From contig JAEPNV010000007.1 in NCBI GenBank assembly GCA_017643215.1, positions 62,001 through 126,000 on the forward strand: DNA of 64,000 nt. The letters are read 5' to 3'. The notes under the pieces were generated by a model. The model worked only from the letters and a program-made list of their open reading frames with translations. It was not told the origin of the DNA and made no database searches. Shown here piece by piece: positions 53,027 to 61,734 of the stretch. Made by a program: the position numbers and the translations under genes. Numbering within the stretch: position 1 is the stretch's first letter; each line of letters starts with the position of its first letter. Source of the stretch: Roseibium sp. GTDB lineage: Bacteria > Pseudomonadota > Alphaproteobacteria > Rhizobiales > Stappiaceae.

Positions 53027-54118
53027 TCAATCGCCTAAGGTGATCCCGGTCTTGGGATCAAACAGGTGCACCCGATCGGGGGCGATCTTGAAGCCGACCG
53101 TGTCTCCGGCGCGCGCGCTGTGACCACCGGCGGCAACGATAATTAGCTCCGGATCATCATCGGAAAATAGGTAGGTGGCTGAGCCGGTCGCCTCGACCGC
53201 ACTGATCTTGATCGGGGCATAGCCGGCCGCGTCCGGGTCACCGATGTCCACATGTTCCGGCCTTAATCCCGCGACAACATGGGTCCCGGGCGGAAAGCGG
53301 CGCGCGATCGCGATGGTGGGCTGACCCTTCAGATCCAGCCGGATCGTCTGGCCCGTATCGTCGACTGTCGCCGGAACGAAATTCATCGCCGGTGAGCCGA
53401 TAAACCCGGCGACGAACCGGTTGACCGGTTTTTCATAGAGCGTCAGCGGTGCGCCCTGCTGCTCAATGACACCGGCCTGCATGACGACGACGTGGTCGGC
53501 CATGGTCATCGCTTCGATCTGGTCGTGAGTGACGTAAACCGATGTGGACCCAATTCGGTCATGGAGTGCCCGGATTTCCTTGCGCATACGCACCCTGAGT
53601 GAAGCATCCAGGTTGGACAGCGGCTCATCGAATAAAAACGCTTTCGGCTCGCGAATGATGGCCCGGCCCATCGCGACCCTTTGGCGCTGTCCGCCCGAGA
53701 GTTCGCGCGGTTTCCGGTCAAGCAGGTTGTCCAGCCCGATCACCGCCGCGACCTCGTCCGCCTTGCGGGCCCGCTCGGCTTTGGAAACACCTTTCAAGCG
53801 CAGCGCATAGGTGAGATTGTCACGCACATTCATGTGCGGATAAAGCGCGTAGGACTGAAACACCATGGCCAGATCGCGTTTGCGCGGTGGAATGTCGTTG
53901 ACCCTCTCGCCGGCAATGTTGAGCGTGCCGGATGTAATCTTTTCCAGACCCGCCAACGTGCGCAATAGGGTTGACTTGCCGCAGCCGGACGGCCCGACCA
54001 GGGCGACGAACTGGCCTTTTGGAATGGCGAGATTAATCGCTTTCAGCGCGTGAAATGATCCGTAGTGTTTGTCGACATCGATGAACTCGATTTGCGGCTT
54101 CTGATCGGTTGCGGTCAT
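53027..54118 (-). CDS. Sugar ABC importer ATPase (UgpC/MsmK type)
   Basis: Single ATPase of the CUT1 importer, 363 residues. Walker A GPSGCGKST, signature LSGGQRQRVAMGRAI, FLFDEPLSNLDASLRVRM and YVTHDQIEAMTMAD are all consensus, unlike the two-ATPase operons of this window, so a homodimer is expected. ATG 54118 overlaps the permease stop by 4 bp; upstream open frame is a shadow of the permease gene. TOBE region: AGLRPEHVDIGDPD. Confidence 0.94.
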   Translation of the reverse strand: MTATDQKPQIEFIDVDKHYGSFHALKAINLAIPKGQFVALVGPSGCGKSTLLRTLAGLEKITSGTLNIAGERVNDIPPRKRDLAMVFQSYALYPHMNVRDNLTYALRLKGVSKAERARKADEVAAVIGLDNLLDRKPRELSGGQRQRVAMGRAIIREPKAFLFDEPLSNLDASLRVRMRKEIRALHDRIGSTSVYVTHDQIEAMTMADHVVVMQAGVIEQQGAPLTLYEKPVNRFVAGFIGSPAMNFVPATVDDTGQTIRLDLKGQPTIAIARRFPPGTHVVAGLRPEHVDIGDPDAAGYAPIKISAVEATGSATYLFSDDDPELIIVAAGGHSARAGDTVGFKIAPDRVHLFDPKTGITLGD

Positions 54119-54951
54119 TTCAAGGCACCGGATGTGAGGCCGCTGACGATTTTTCGCTGAAGCAGCACAAAGGCGGCGAGGATGGGTGTGACATAAGTCG
54201 CGGCGAACGCCATGATCGCGTTCCACGTCACGACATTGGGCTGGAGATAGTTGGTCATGCCAATCGACGCGGGCTGAAGCCGGTTGTCGGCGATCAGGGA
54301 AGCTGAATAGACGTACTCCCCAAACCCTTGCATGAAGATCAAGAGCGCGGCGACCAGAATGCCATTGCGCGCAAGCGGCAACACGATCATGACGAAGGCT
54401 CCGGCCCGCGAATTGCCGTCGACAAGAGCCGCTTCCTCCAGTTCGCGCGGGATGCTCATGAACGCCGCCCGGCATAAAATGACGAAGAACGGCATCGTCT
54501 TAGCGGAAATGGCAAGGATGGTTCCAATGCGCGGATATTCCAGGATCCCCAGCGATGTGAAGGCCACGAAAATCGGCGTCACCATGAGGCTTGGCGGCAG
54601 CACCTGCAGCATCAAGATCGTGAACAAGGCGATATCGATCCAGATGCTCCGGTAGCGCGCCAGAACGTAGGCCGCACCCGCGCCGACGATGACGGTCACG
54701 AGCGTCACACCGGTTGCGATGAAGATCGAGTTTTTCAAATAGCGGAGGATATCGGATTCGTTCCAGATCAGGGCATAGGTCTGCCACTGCGGCGCGCCGG
54801 GCAAGAACTCCGGTGGTACGGCGAAAATCGAGGAATTTGTCTTCAGGCTGGTGACATACATCCAGTAAAGCGGGAACAGATAAATCGCTGCGATCACCAA
54901 CGCGATGGTGAACAAAACCGCGTTTTTCCGATTTTCGTTCAGCGCGCTCAC
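54115..54951 (-). CDS. Sugar ABC importer permease (CUT1/MalG type)
   Basis: Permease of 278 residues with about six membrane segments; EAA loop RELEEAALVDGNSRAGAFVMIVLPL; C-terminal RKIVSGLTSGALK. It overlaps both neighbours by 4 bp (ATGA), indicating co-translation. Confidence 0.93.
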   Translation of the reverse strand: MSALNENRKNAVLFTIALVIAAIYLFPLYWMYVTSLKTNSSIFAVPPEFLPGAPQWQTYALIWNESDILRYLKNSIFIATGVTLVTVIVGAGAAYVLARYRSIWIDIALFTILMLQVLPPSLMVTPIFVAFTSLGILEYPRIGTILAISAKTMPFFVILCRAAFMSIPRELEEAALVDGNSRAGAFVMIVLPLARNGILVAALLIFMQGFGEYVYSASLIADNRLQPASIGMTNYLQPNVVTWNAIMAFAATYVTPILAAFVLLQRKIVSGLTSGALK

Positions 54952-55850
54952 AGCCGCGTCTCCTGGCGCGTGGACCGGACATAGATCGCCGCAACGCCGA
55001 GGACGACGACGATCATCATGACCGCAATGACGGCACCGCGGCCGAAGTCGAACTGGCGGAACGACAACTCCCAGGACCAGTATTGCGCGACCATGGACGA
55101 GCCGGCCGGACCGCCGGATGTGATCGCCGCAAAAAGATCGAATTGCTGCAGCGTGAAGATGATGCCGAGCGCAATCACAGCGCCGATCGTGGACCGCATC
55201 ATTGGAAGGGTAATGGTGAAGAACCGCTGCACGGCGGTCGCCCCGTCGAGCTCGGCGGCTTCATAGAGGTCTTCGGGAATAGCGGCCAGCCCGACCGACA
55301 GCAGGATCATGTTGAACGGCACGCCATACCAAATGTTGGCAAGCATCACCGCGAGCAGGGAATAGTCCGTATCCGATCGCCAGAATATCGGGTCATCGAT
55401 GATCCCGGTGTTCAAAAGCAGCCAATTGATGACACCGAAGTCGCCGGACAAGAGCCAGTTCCACAAAACGCCCACGACCAGGCCTGGCATCACCCATCCG
55501 GCGAGAAACAGCCCGCGGAACCAGGTCGAGCCGGGAAACGCCTGATTGAAGAACAAGGCCAGGGCGAAGCCGAGCGTGAACTGAAACAACACCGAGCCCA
55601 GCGTGAACAGGATCGTGTTCCACAACACGGTCCGTGCCAGCGGATCTTCAAAGACGGCCCGGTAGTTCTCCAGGCCCGTGACTTCGTGAAACAGGCTGCC
55701 GAGCGCGAACATATCCACGCTCTGAAAGGACAGGACGATGTTGTAGAGAAGCGGCAGGCCGGCAAATGCCAGCAGGTAAGCGAGCGTGAAAAACACCAGC
55801 AGCGTATCGAAGCCGATACCGTCCCGCAAAGACCGAGCCAACCGCCCCAT
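54948..55850 (-). CDS. Sugar ABC importer permease (CUT1/MalF type)
   Basis: Permease of 300 residues with about six membrane segments, first at LLVFFTLAYLLAFAGLPLLYNI; EAA loop PEDLYEAAELDGATAVQRFFTITLPM; LFAAITSGGPAGSSM is the MalF-type stretch. It is preceded by a 218-bp spacer rich in hairpins that separates it from the binding-protein gene. Confidence 0.93.
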   Translation of the reverse strand: MGRLARSLRDGIGFDTLLVFFTLAYLLAFAGLPLLYNIVLSFQSVDMFALGSLFHEVTGLENYRAVFEDPLARTVLWNTILFTLGSVLFQFTLGFALALFFNQAFPGSTWFRGLFLAGWVMPGLVVGVLWNWLLSGDFGVINWLLLNTGIIDDPIFWRSDTDYSLLAVMLANIWYGVPFNMILLSVGLAAIPEDLYEAAELDGATAVQRFFTITLPMMRSTIGAVIALGIIFTLQQFDLFAAITSGGPAGSSMVAQYWSWELSFRQFDFGRGAVIAVMMIVVVLGVAAIYVRSTRQETRL

Positions 55851-55869
55851 AAGATCCTTTCCCCGATCA

Positions 55870-55894
55870 AAGGCCCGCCCGTCGGGCGGGCCTT
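55870..55894 (-). terminator. GC-rich hairpin just before the permease gene
   Basis: Nearly perfect inverted repeat of about 11-12 bp per arm, with the sequence AAGGCCCGCCC mirrored as GGGCGGGCCTT; followed by TTT on the minus strand. It ends 20 bp before the permease ATG, so it may attenuate transcription into the permeases. Confidence 0.6.
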
Positions 55895-55926
55895 AGAGGG
55901 TGATGAAAATCCCCAACTTTTCCGTC

Positions 55927-56002
55927 GTCATCCTCGGACAAGGTTCCGAGGGCCCATAAAAATCAAAGCGTTATGGATGCTCGGGACATGCCCGAGCATG
56001 AC
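55927..56002. repeat. Inverted pair of alphaproteobacterial palindromic repeats
   Basis: Two related 33-bp units face each other around a 10-bp spacer: 55927-55959 begins GTCATCCTCGGACAAGG and 55970-56002, read on the minus strand, begins GTCATGCTCGGGCATG. Both end in CCATAA-type tails. Each unit can fold; the right one has a 9-bp perfect stem (55977-55985 and 55991-55999). The motif resembles the dispersed GTCATGCTCGGG-type palindromes found between genes in many alphaproteobacteria. Confidence 0.6.
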
Positions 56003-56038
56003 TGCTGAAAGATAAACTGGTTTGCCAGCAGTCTGAAA

Positions 56039-56059
56039 AGCCCACCCAAAGGGCGGGCT
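56039..56059 (-). terminator. Terminator-like hairpin directly after the binding-protein gene
   Basis: In minus-strand RNA a 9-pair stem (one G-U) with a UUU loop is followed by UUUU, 9 bases after the stop of the binding-protein gene. It looks like an intrinsic terminator inside the operon, allowing partial read-through to the permeases. Confidence 0.6.
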
Positions 56060-56068
56060 GTCTGCCAG

Positions 56069-57280
56069 TCAGTTCATGATTTTCTGAATCGCCGCCGCCG
56101 CATCGTCAAGCGCGTCCTTCGACGACTTCTGCCCGGTCAAAGCGGACTGGAAACCATCCTGGATCGCCTTGGAAATCCGCGGCCATTCGGGATGCGGACC
56201 ACGGTTGCGGGCATATTGAAGCTGCTCGACGAAGACCGGCGCGGCCGCATCGATCTTGGCATTGCCCGTCGGGGCCAGCGCGACGCCTTTGCGCGACGGC
56301 ATCCTTGTGAATTCCGGCCAAACCCGCTCGACTTGGCTGTCATAGTATTCCAGGAACCGGAAGGCCTCGCTCGGATGCTCTGAATTCGCGAAGACGGCGA
56401 GATTGAAGTCGCCGAGCGCGGAAGCCCGTGGTGCCCCGTCCGAAGGGACCGGCAGAAGCGTCACGCCCCAGTCAAACTGCGTGTCGGCGGCCATGCGCTT
56501 CAATTCCCACGGGCCGGAAATGACCATCGCCGCGTTGCCGCCATTAAAGGTGCCGGTGGAATCCCATTGGCCACGGGTCAGCGTATCGGGTGACGTCAAG
56601 CCCTCATCGAAGAACGCCTTCCACAAGTCCAGCGCTTCGGCCGCGCCGTCGACATTGATGTTGTCGAACGAACCGCCCGCCATTTGGACCCACGGCAGGA
56701 ATTGGAACGTGCCCTCCTCCGACGCCTTGGCGGAAAACGCGATGCCATAGACATCGTTCGACGGATCAGTGAGTTTCTTGGCGGCCTCGTAGAGCGCATC
56801 CCATGTCGCCGGCGGGCTGTCCGGGTCGAGACCGGCCGCGCGGAACATGTCTTTGTTGTAGTAAAGCGCGATCGTGTTCGATGCCCGCGGAATGCCGAAC
56901 ACACCATCGCCCCAGGTCAGCGATGAACGAGGGCCATCGAAATAGTTGTCCATGTCGATCTGGTCCGATTGTTCCACCATCGGTGTCAGGTCGAGAAACG
57001 CCCCGCGCGAGGCGAAGGCCGCGTGATCCGGGTTGTCGATCGCGATGATGTCGGGATTGGTCTTTGTCGCGAACGCCCTCAGCGTCTCGGCGACCAGATC
57101 ATCGAACCGGACCTCCCGCACGTCGATCTTGATGCCGTTGTCCATATCTGAGAATTCCTTCGCGAACACGCCCTCCGGCGCGTTGGAGGATTCGGTCCAC
57201 ATGGTCAGCGTCACATCTTCGGCAAACGCCGCCGAGGCCATGAGCCCGGAGGCGAAGGCTGCTGCAGCAAGTCGTTTCAT
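56069..57280 (-). CDS. Sugar-binding protein of CUT1 importer (family 1)
   Basis: Periplasmic receptor of 403 residues with a Sec signal (LAAAAFASGLMASAAFAE, cleavage after AFA). Cluster 1 marks: VTLTMWTESSNAPEGVF, NTIALYYNKDMFRAAGLDPDSPPATWDAL, and NAAMVISGPWELKRM. It lies 36 bp from the GH31 gene on the same strand. With a cytoplasmic alpha-glycosidase in the operon, the ligand is probably an alpha-linked oligosaccharide, which is inference. Confidence 0.93.
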   Translation of the reverse strand: MKRLAAAAFASGLMASAAFAEDVTLTMWTESSNAPEGVFAKEFSDMDNGIKIDVREVRFDDLVAETLRAFATKTNPDIIAIDNPDHAAFASRGAFLDLTPMVEQSDQIDMDNYFDGPRSSLTWGDGVFGIPRASNTIALYYNKDMFRAAGLDPDSPPATWDALYEAAKKLTDPSNDVYGIAFSAKASEEGTFQFLPWVQMAGGSFDNINVDGAAEALDLWKAFFDEGLTSPDTLTRGQWDSTGTFNGGNAAMVISGPWELKRMAADTQFDWGVTLLPVPSDGAPRASALGDFNLAVFANSEHPSEAFRFLEYYDSQVERVWPEFTRMPSRKGVALAPTGNAKIDAAAPVFVEQLQYARNRGPHPEWPRISKAIQDGFQSALTGQKSSKDALDDAAAAIQKIMN

Positions 57281-57316
57281 CTTTCTCGCTCCCTTTGTGT
57301 GCGCTTAGGTGCGCGA

Positions 57317-59416
57317 CTACGACATCTCGGCCAGGGCCGGGAAGACAGTGTGGAACTGGGATACGGCGTGCTCGCGGATGAACACCGGGCACCGGCCCCA
57401 AGGGCACTCCACCCTTGCAATAGTCCCGCCTTCAAACCGCCGGCCGGTCCAGCCGTGAATCCAGTCCGCACCCGCCGGCAACTTCACGCGCATTGTCATG
57501 GCGCCAGGCTCCAGGACCGGCGCGACAAGAATGTCCGGCCCAAGCATGTACCGGCCGGCATCACTGTGGGCGTCCGTTTCCTCTTCGAAGTGGTAGTAAA
57601 CCGGAGCCATCACCGGATCGCCGGTCCTGGCATAAGAGGCGAAGACTGTTGTCAGATAAGGCCGAAGCGCCTCGCGGACGCGGAGCAGCTCGATGAGCAC
57701 CGTCTCGACATCCGCGCCGAAGGACCAGATTTCGTTTGGGCCGCCGGAATCGGTGAAGATGTTGAAGGTGTCCTGACCGTAAGACACGCGCTCGCCCGAT
57801 GCCGGTGGCGGCACGCCCTCCGGCACGCGAAAACCGTGGAGCCGGCAGATCGGCGAAAACACACCGAACTCGAACCATCGAACCAGCAGCTCGCGAAATT
57901 CAGGCGACCCGCCGTGCCCGTCGTAAAAACCGCCGATATCGGTTGTCCACCAGCCAAGACCCGACATGCCGGCGTGAAGACCCGCGGGGATCTGGGCGCG
58001 ATACCAGTCCCAGTTCGACCAGACGTCGCCACTCCAAAGGATAACGCCAAGTCGTTGCGCCCCGGCCCAGGCGGACCGGCACAACAGCACACTGTCACGG
58101 CCTTCCTGGCGAAGCCCTTCGCGATACCGCTGTTCGTGGAGAAGCGGATAGGCGCACAACATCTCCGCGCCATTGCCTTGCGCCGTTCGCACGTTTTCCG
58201 GATGGGCCGGGCGCATTTCCGGCTCGCACGCATCCAGCCAGAAATGATCAAATCCGTTATCGACATAATTGCGCTTGACCACCGACCAATGGAAATCGCG
58301 CGCCTCCGCGTTGAACGGATCGTAATAGGTGAAAAATCCGGGTCCGAACGGGTCCTTGTCCGGAAACGGAATAACGGCCGGCACGCCGCGCTCGGTCGTC
58401 AGCAAGTAGCCGTTTTCCGTCATCGTTCTGTAATGCTCCGACGATGCGGACACCGTGGGCCAGACCGACACCATGGTCTCAATGCCCATGGACCGCAATT
58501 CGTTGACAAGCGCGTTTGGGTCCGGCCATTCGTCGGGATCGAACTTCCATTCGCCCTGGCGGGTCCAGTGAAAAAAGTCGATGACGATGCAGGACAACGG
58601 CAATCCGCGGCGAACGTGCTCGCGCGCGACCGACAGAAGCTCATCTTGCGTCCGGTACCGCAGCTTGCATTGCCAGAAACCGAGCGCCCAGTCGGGAATA
58701 TCGGGCGAATGGCCGGTCACATCGTGGTAGGCGCGCAGGATGTCGCGGCTGTTGTCGCCGGCCACGACCCAATAGTCGAGACCGTTGGTGGCATCGGCCG
58801 TCCAGCGGGTGATGTTGGAGGCAAATTCGCAGCGCCCCACGGCCGGGTTGTTCCATAAAAAACCGTAGCCCCGAGAAGACACGACAAACGGGACGACCGC
58901 ATGGGCATTTTGTTGCAAGAGCGTCGTGGAGACACCTTTCAGGTCCGCCTTGCCGTGTTGCGGCTGACCGAGACCTGCCAGATGTTCGCCGTCATAGGCC
59001 TTGAACGTGGCCTCCAGTTTCCAGGAGCCGGAGGCGATCGCCTTGAAGTTCCGTGTCTTCGGTCCGGCAAAATGGCTCCGTGTTTCGGCAAGCAGTTCCT
59101 TGTCAATATCGGACCGTGAAAATCGAAGCACGGCTTCGCGTTTCACCTCGGCGCCGTAGCGGTCGAGGATTTCAAGATCCGCGCGCAATCGGCCGTTCAC
59201 GATGCTGGCGCGCGTCGGCGTGATCGTTACGACAGGCGTACCATCCGGCTTGCCGCCCAGTGCACTGACATGGGGTTCAGCGACGCTTGAACCCGGCCGC
59301 GCCCGAACCCGCAAGGCATCCGCCCCCCAGGCTTCAATGCGCACGGTCTCACCGTGAAACCGGCTGACAAGCGCGCCGTCCTCTTCAAAGAATGGGGTCG
59401 AAACGGCGTCCATCAT
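57317..59416 (-). CDS. Glycoside hydrolase family 31 alpha-glycosidase
   Basis: Cytoplasmic retaining alpha-glycosidase of 699 residues (alpha-glucosidase or alpha-xylosidase). The catalytic nucleophile D395 lies in HFWLDACEPE and the acid/base D464 in WSGDVWSNWD; other GH31 blocks are PDWALGFWQCKLRYRTQDELL, VIDFFHWTRQGEWKFDPDEWPDP and WWTTDIGGFYDG. No signal peptide. It lies directly after the SDR stop, 2 bp apart. The LDACEPE sequence and short N-terminal domain fit the xylosidase/sulfoquinovosidase-like branch as well as glucosidases, so specificity is open. Confidence 0.92.
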   Translation of the reverse strand: MMDAVSTPFFEEDGALVSRFHGETVRIEAWGADALRVRARPGSSVAEPHVSALGGKPDGTPVVTITPTRASIVNGRLRADLEILDRYGAEVKREAVLRFSRSDIDKELLAETRSHFAGPKTRNFKAIASGSWKLEATFKAYDGEHLAGLGQPQHGKADLKGVSTTLLQQNAHAVVPFVVSSRGYGFLWNNPAVGRCEFASNITRWTADATNGLDYWVVAGDNSRDILRAYHDVTGHSPDIPDWALGFWQCKLRYRTQDELLSVAREHVRRGLPLSCIVIDFFHWTRQGEWKFDPDEWPDPNALVNELRSMGIETMVSVWPTVSASSEHYRTMTENGYLLTTERGVPAVIPFPDKDPFGPGFFTYYDPFNAEARDFHWSVVKRNYVDNGFDHFWLDACEPEMRPAHPENVRTAQGNGAEMLCAYPLLHEQRYREGLRQEGRDSVLLCRSAWAGAQRLGVILWSGDVWSNWDWYRAQIPAGLHAGMSGLGWWTTDIGGFYDGHGGSPEFRELLVRWFEFGVFSPICRLHGFRVPEGVPPPASGERVSYGQDTFNIFTDSGGPNEIWSFGADVETVLIELLRVREALRPYLTTVFASYARTGDPVMAPVYYHFEEETDAHSDAGRYMLGPDILVAPVLEPGAMTMRVKLPAGADWIHGWTGRRFEGGTIARVECPWGRCPVFIREHAVSQFHTVFPALAEMS

Positions 59417-59417
59417 C

Positions 59418-60173
59418 CTACCCGATCGCCAGATAAGCGCCGTCGAGGATCACGGCCGTTCCGGACATGTAATCGGCTTCCTCCGAACCAACAAAAGCGG
59501 CAAGTGCGGCGACTTCCTCCGGATCCGCGCCGCGTTTGGCCGGAATGCCGGTAATCACCTCCTCCATCACATCGTCCGGGATACCCTCAACCGCCGGTGT
59601 CTTGATGAGACCTGGCGCGATCGCAACGGCACGGATATCGGGGGCGTGATCCACCGCCAGCGAGCGGGTCATCGCCAACACGGCCCCCTTGGTCGCTTGA
59701 TAGGCGGAAAATCCCTTCTCGCCGACAAAGCTTTGCACGGACGCGGTGTTGACGATCACGCCCTTCCCGCCCCGTTGCAGCATGTGTTCGACCGCGACCT
59801 TGGCGCCCATCCAGTAACCACGAATGCCCACGCCGGTGATCGCATCGAACTCGGCAAGCGTTTGGTTCTGGATGGGTTTGAAGACGGCGGAAAACGCGTT
59901 GTTGTGCCAGATGTCGATCCGGCCGTAGGTATCCAACGTGGCAGCGCAAAGTGCACAAACCTGGACCGGATCGGACATGTCGGCCCTGAAAAACGATCCT
60001 CCGATCTCGTCCGCGACCCCCTGTCCTGCCGCATCAATGTCGGCGACCATGACCTGCGCACCCTCTTGCGCAAACCGGTGCGCGCAGGCACGCCCGATCC
60101 CGCTGGCACCGCCAGTGATTACATAGACCTTGCCTTGGTGCCGGGCCGGAACCGGGAACATGCGGGCGTTCAT
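59418..60173 (-). CDS. Short-chain dehydrogenase/reductase (sugar dehydrogenase candidate)
   Basis: Classical SDR of 251 residues. Cofactor motif GGASGIGRA, catalytic Ser in TASVQSFVG and Y-x3-K in SAYQATKGA are present; the NNAG motif reads HNNAFSA. V-A-D-I-D after beta-2 suggests NAD preference (acidic residue). ATG 60173 overlaps the EthD-like stop (ATGA). In this regulon it may oxidise a sugar to a lactone that SMP-30 then opens. Confidence 0.9.
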   Translation of the reverse strand: MNARMFPVPARHQGKVYVITGGASGIGRACAHRFAQEGAQVMVADIDAAGQGVADEIGGSFFRADMSDPVQVCALCAATLDTYGRIDIWHNNAFSAVFKPIQNQTLAEFDAITGVGIRGYWMGAKVAVEHMLQRGGKGVIVNTASVQSFVGEKGFSAYQATKGAVLAMTRSLAVDHAPDIRAVAIAPGLIKTPAVEGIPDDVMEEVITGIPAKRGADPEEVAALAAFVGSEEADYMSGTAVILDGAYLAIG

Positions 60174-60514
60174 CGAGCCCACTCCCGTCCGGATGCATCG
60201 AGGATAACCGCTTCGTTCTCACATACGAGAAACACAAGATCGTCCGCGAAATTGGCCACATCAGCGCCGGCAATATCGTTCTCAGGAGAGGCAAGCCCCT
60301 TGAGCATTGCAGCGCGATCGTCGAACCAGATCTCGGCCGATCCGTCATAGGGCGCGGCCGGCAAATCGCCGCCTGGATCGGCGACATTAATGCGATAACC
60401 ACGCATGCCGGGGATCGTTTTGGCGAGGGGCGCATGGGTGTTCACCCAATAGTCTTTAAATGCGCCGACACTCATGCCTGATTTCTTTTTGACAAGCGCA
60501 ATCAGTTTGATCAT
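60170..60514 (-). CDS. EthD-like small protein
   Basis: Protein of 114 residues with the EthD/dimeric alpha-beta barrel pattern (MIKLIALVKKKSGMSVGAFKDYW, THAPLAKTIPGMRGYRINV). Exact role unknown; relatives accompany oxidation pathways. ATG 60514 follows a near-ideal AGGAGGAG site nine bases upstream, so a longer frame to 60547 is unlikely. It is first in the CUT1 operon, 57 bp from the centre of the operator. Confidence 0.88.
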   Translation of the reverse strand: MIKLIALVKKKSGMSVGAFKDYWVNTHAPLAKTIPGMRGYRINVADPGGDLPAAPYDGSAEIWFDDRAAMLKGLASPENDIAGADVANFADDLVFLVCENEAVILDASGREWAR

Positions 60515-60562
60515 CGCGTGTCTCCTCCTGTAAAAAACATTGCGCACAAACGGAAATCAGTC

Positions 60563-60580
60563 AATACAAACGTTTGTATT
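60563..60580. promoter_or_regulatory. LacI-type operator in the divergent regulator/importer promoter
   Basis: AATACAAACGTTTGTATT is a perfect 18-bp palindrome between the EthD-like gene and the LacI regulator gene. It allows the regulator to control itself and the minus-strand operon. Its near twin at 47421-47438 precedes the CUT2 operon. Confidence 0.75.
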
Positions 60581-60648
60581 TTGCAATAACCGTTGTGTTG
60601 AGCGGGGCAAAAAAGCACTGTATGAGCCTTGAGTCGTCCGGAGGAACC

Positions 60649-61674
60649 TTGGCACGTGTCGGTCTAAAACAACTCGCAGAACATCTTGGAGTTGATGTTT
60701 CCACGGTTTCGCGCGCCTTGCGGAACGATCCGCGGGTCAAACCGGAGACCACGCGCTCGGTTCACCAACTGGCCGCCGAGCTTGGCTATCGGCCAAATTC
60801 GGCCGCCCGGGCCCTCAAGGGCGGGCGCAGCGGCCGGGTCGCGGTCTTGCTTTCTCCGCCGCAGCAACGCTTCGCCAGCCCGATATTTCTGGAATTGCTG
60901 GCGACACTGGACCAGTATCTGCGCGAGCAGTCCCTGTCGTTGACGGTGTTCGCGGCCCGACAACGGTCAGAAGAACTCGATATCATACGCTCAGTGGTCG
61001 AAGACCGGCTCGCCGACGCCATTGTGCTCGGCCGGACGTTGCAGGACGATCGCCGGGTCGCCTATCTCCTTGAAGCTGGATTTCCGTTTATCACTTTCGG
61101 CCGTACGTCATGGCCGGACGCGCATTCATGGGTCGAAATCGACTACACAAAAGCCGGGCAACTCGCGATCGCGGCCCTGGCGACGAGCGCCCCCGACGCG
61201 ATCATGATCGTGGCGGCGCCGGACGGGTTGAGATTCGCCGACAACTACGCGAAGGGCGCGCTTTCGGAGGCTGAGCGGCTGTCGCTGCCTGACCCGCAAT
61301 TGATCCGCATTGAAATGGCGGAGGCCGAGGGCGAGGCCCTTGCCATGCAACGTCTTCCCGGTCAGCGGCGTCTGGCGGTTGCCTGTATTCAGGATTCACT
61401 GGCCTTTGGGTTTTATCGCGCAGCCACCCGCCTCGATCTCCGCATCAGCCGGGACTTCGCAATATTCGGCGGCCAGAATTTTCCCGGATCGGAACACGCC
61501 GCACCGCCGCTCTCGACCTTTTCGACCCAGGACCGTCACGTGGCCGACCTTCTCAGCCAGGTCATGTTGAAGCGGCTCAACGCCGACGGCCGGTTCACGC
61601 CGGAGCATTATGTGATTGAACCGACACCGCTGCTTCGGTCCTCTCATCTGCTCACCGTATCCGACACTTCATAG
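60649..61674 (+). CDS. LacI-family transcriptional regulator
   Basis: Repressor of 341 residues with the N-terminal LacI helix-turn-helix (LKQLAEHLGVDVSTVSRALRNDPRV) and hinge (LGYRPNSAARALKGG), followed by a periplasmic-binding-protein-like sensor domain (FITFGRTSWPDAHSWVEIDYTKAGQLA). The TTG at 60649 is taken as start: CGGAGGAA lies eight bases before it and LacI proteins begin only a few residues before the helix-turn-helix; ATG 60622 and longer forms lack a site. Likely controls both sugar operons flanking it by the twin operators. Confidence 0.93.
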   Translation: MARVGLKQLAEHLGVDVSTVSRALRNDPRVKPETTRSVHQLAAELGYRPNSAARALKGGRSGRVAVLLSPPQQRFASPIFLELLATLDQYLREQSLSLTVFAARQRSEELDIIRSVVEDRLADAIVLGRTLQDDRRVAYLLEAGFPFITFGRTSWPDAHSWVEIDYTKAGQLAIAALATSAPDAIMIVAAPDGLRFADNYAKGALSEAERLSLPDPQLIRIEMAEAEGEALAMQRLPGQRRLAVACIQDSLAFGFYRAATRLDLRISRDFAIFGGQNFPGSEHAAPPLSTFSTQDRHVADLLSQVMLKRLNADGRFTPEHYVIEPTPLLRSSHLLTVSDTS

Positions 61675-61734
61675 CCCTCGATCAACCTCTGAAACCTGGG
61701 GCAATCGCATTCGCTCGCTTCAAGACAAGAACGG

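Noticed and set aside
54119-54475. N-terminal extension of the CUT1 ATPase frame
   Set aside because: Shadow of the permease gene; ATG 54118 matches the conserved start of MalK-type proteins.
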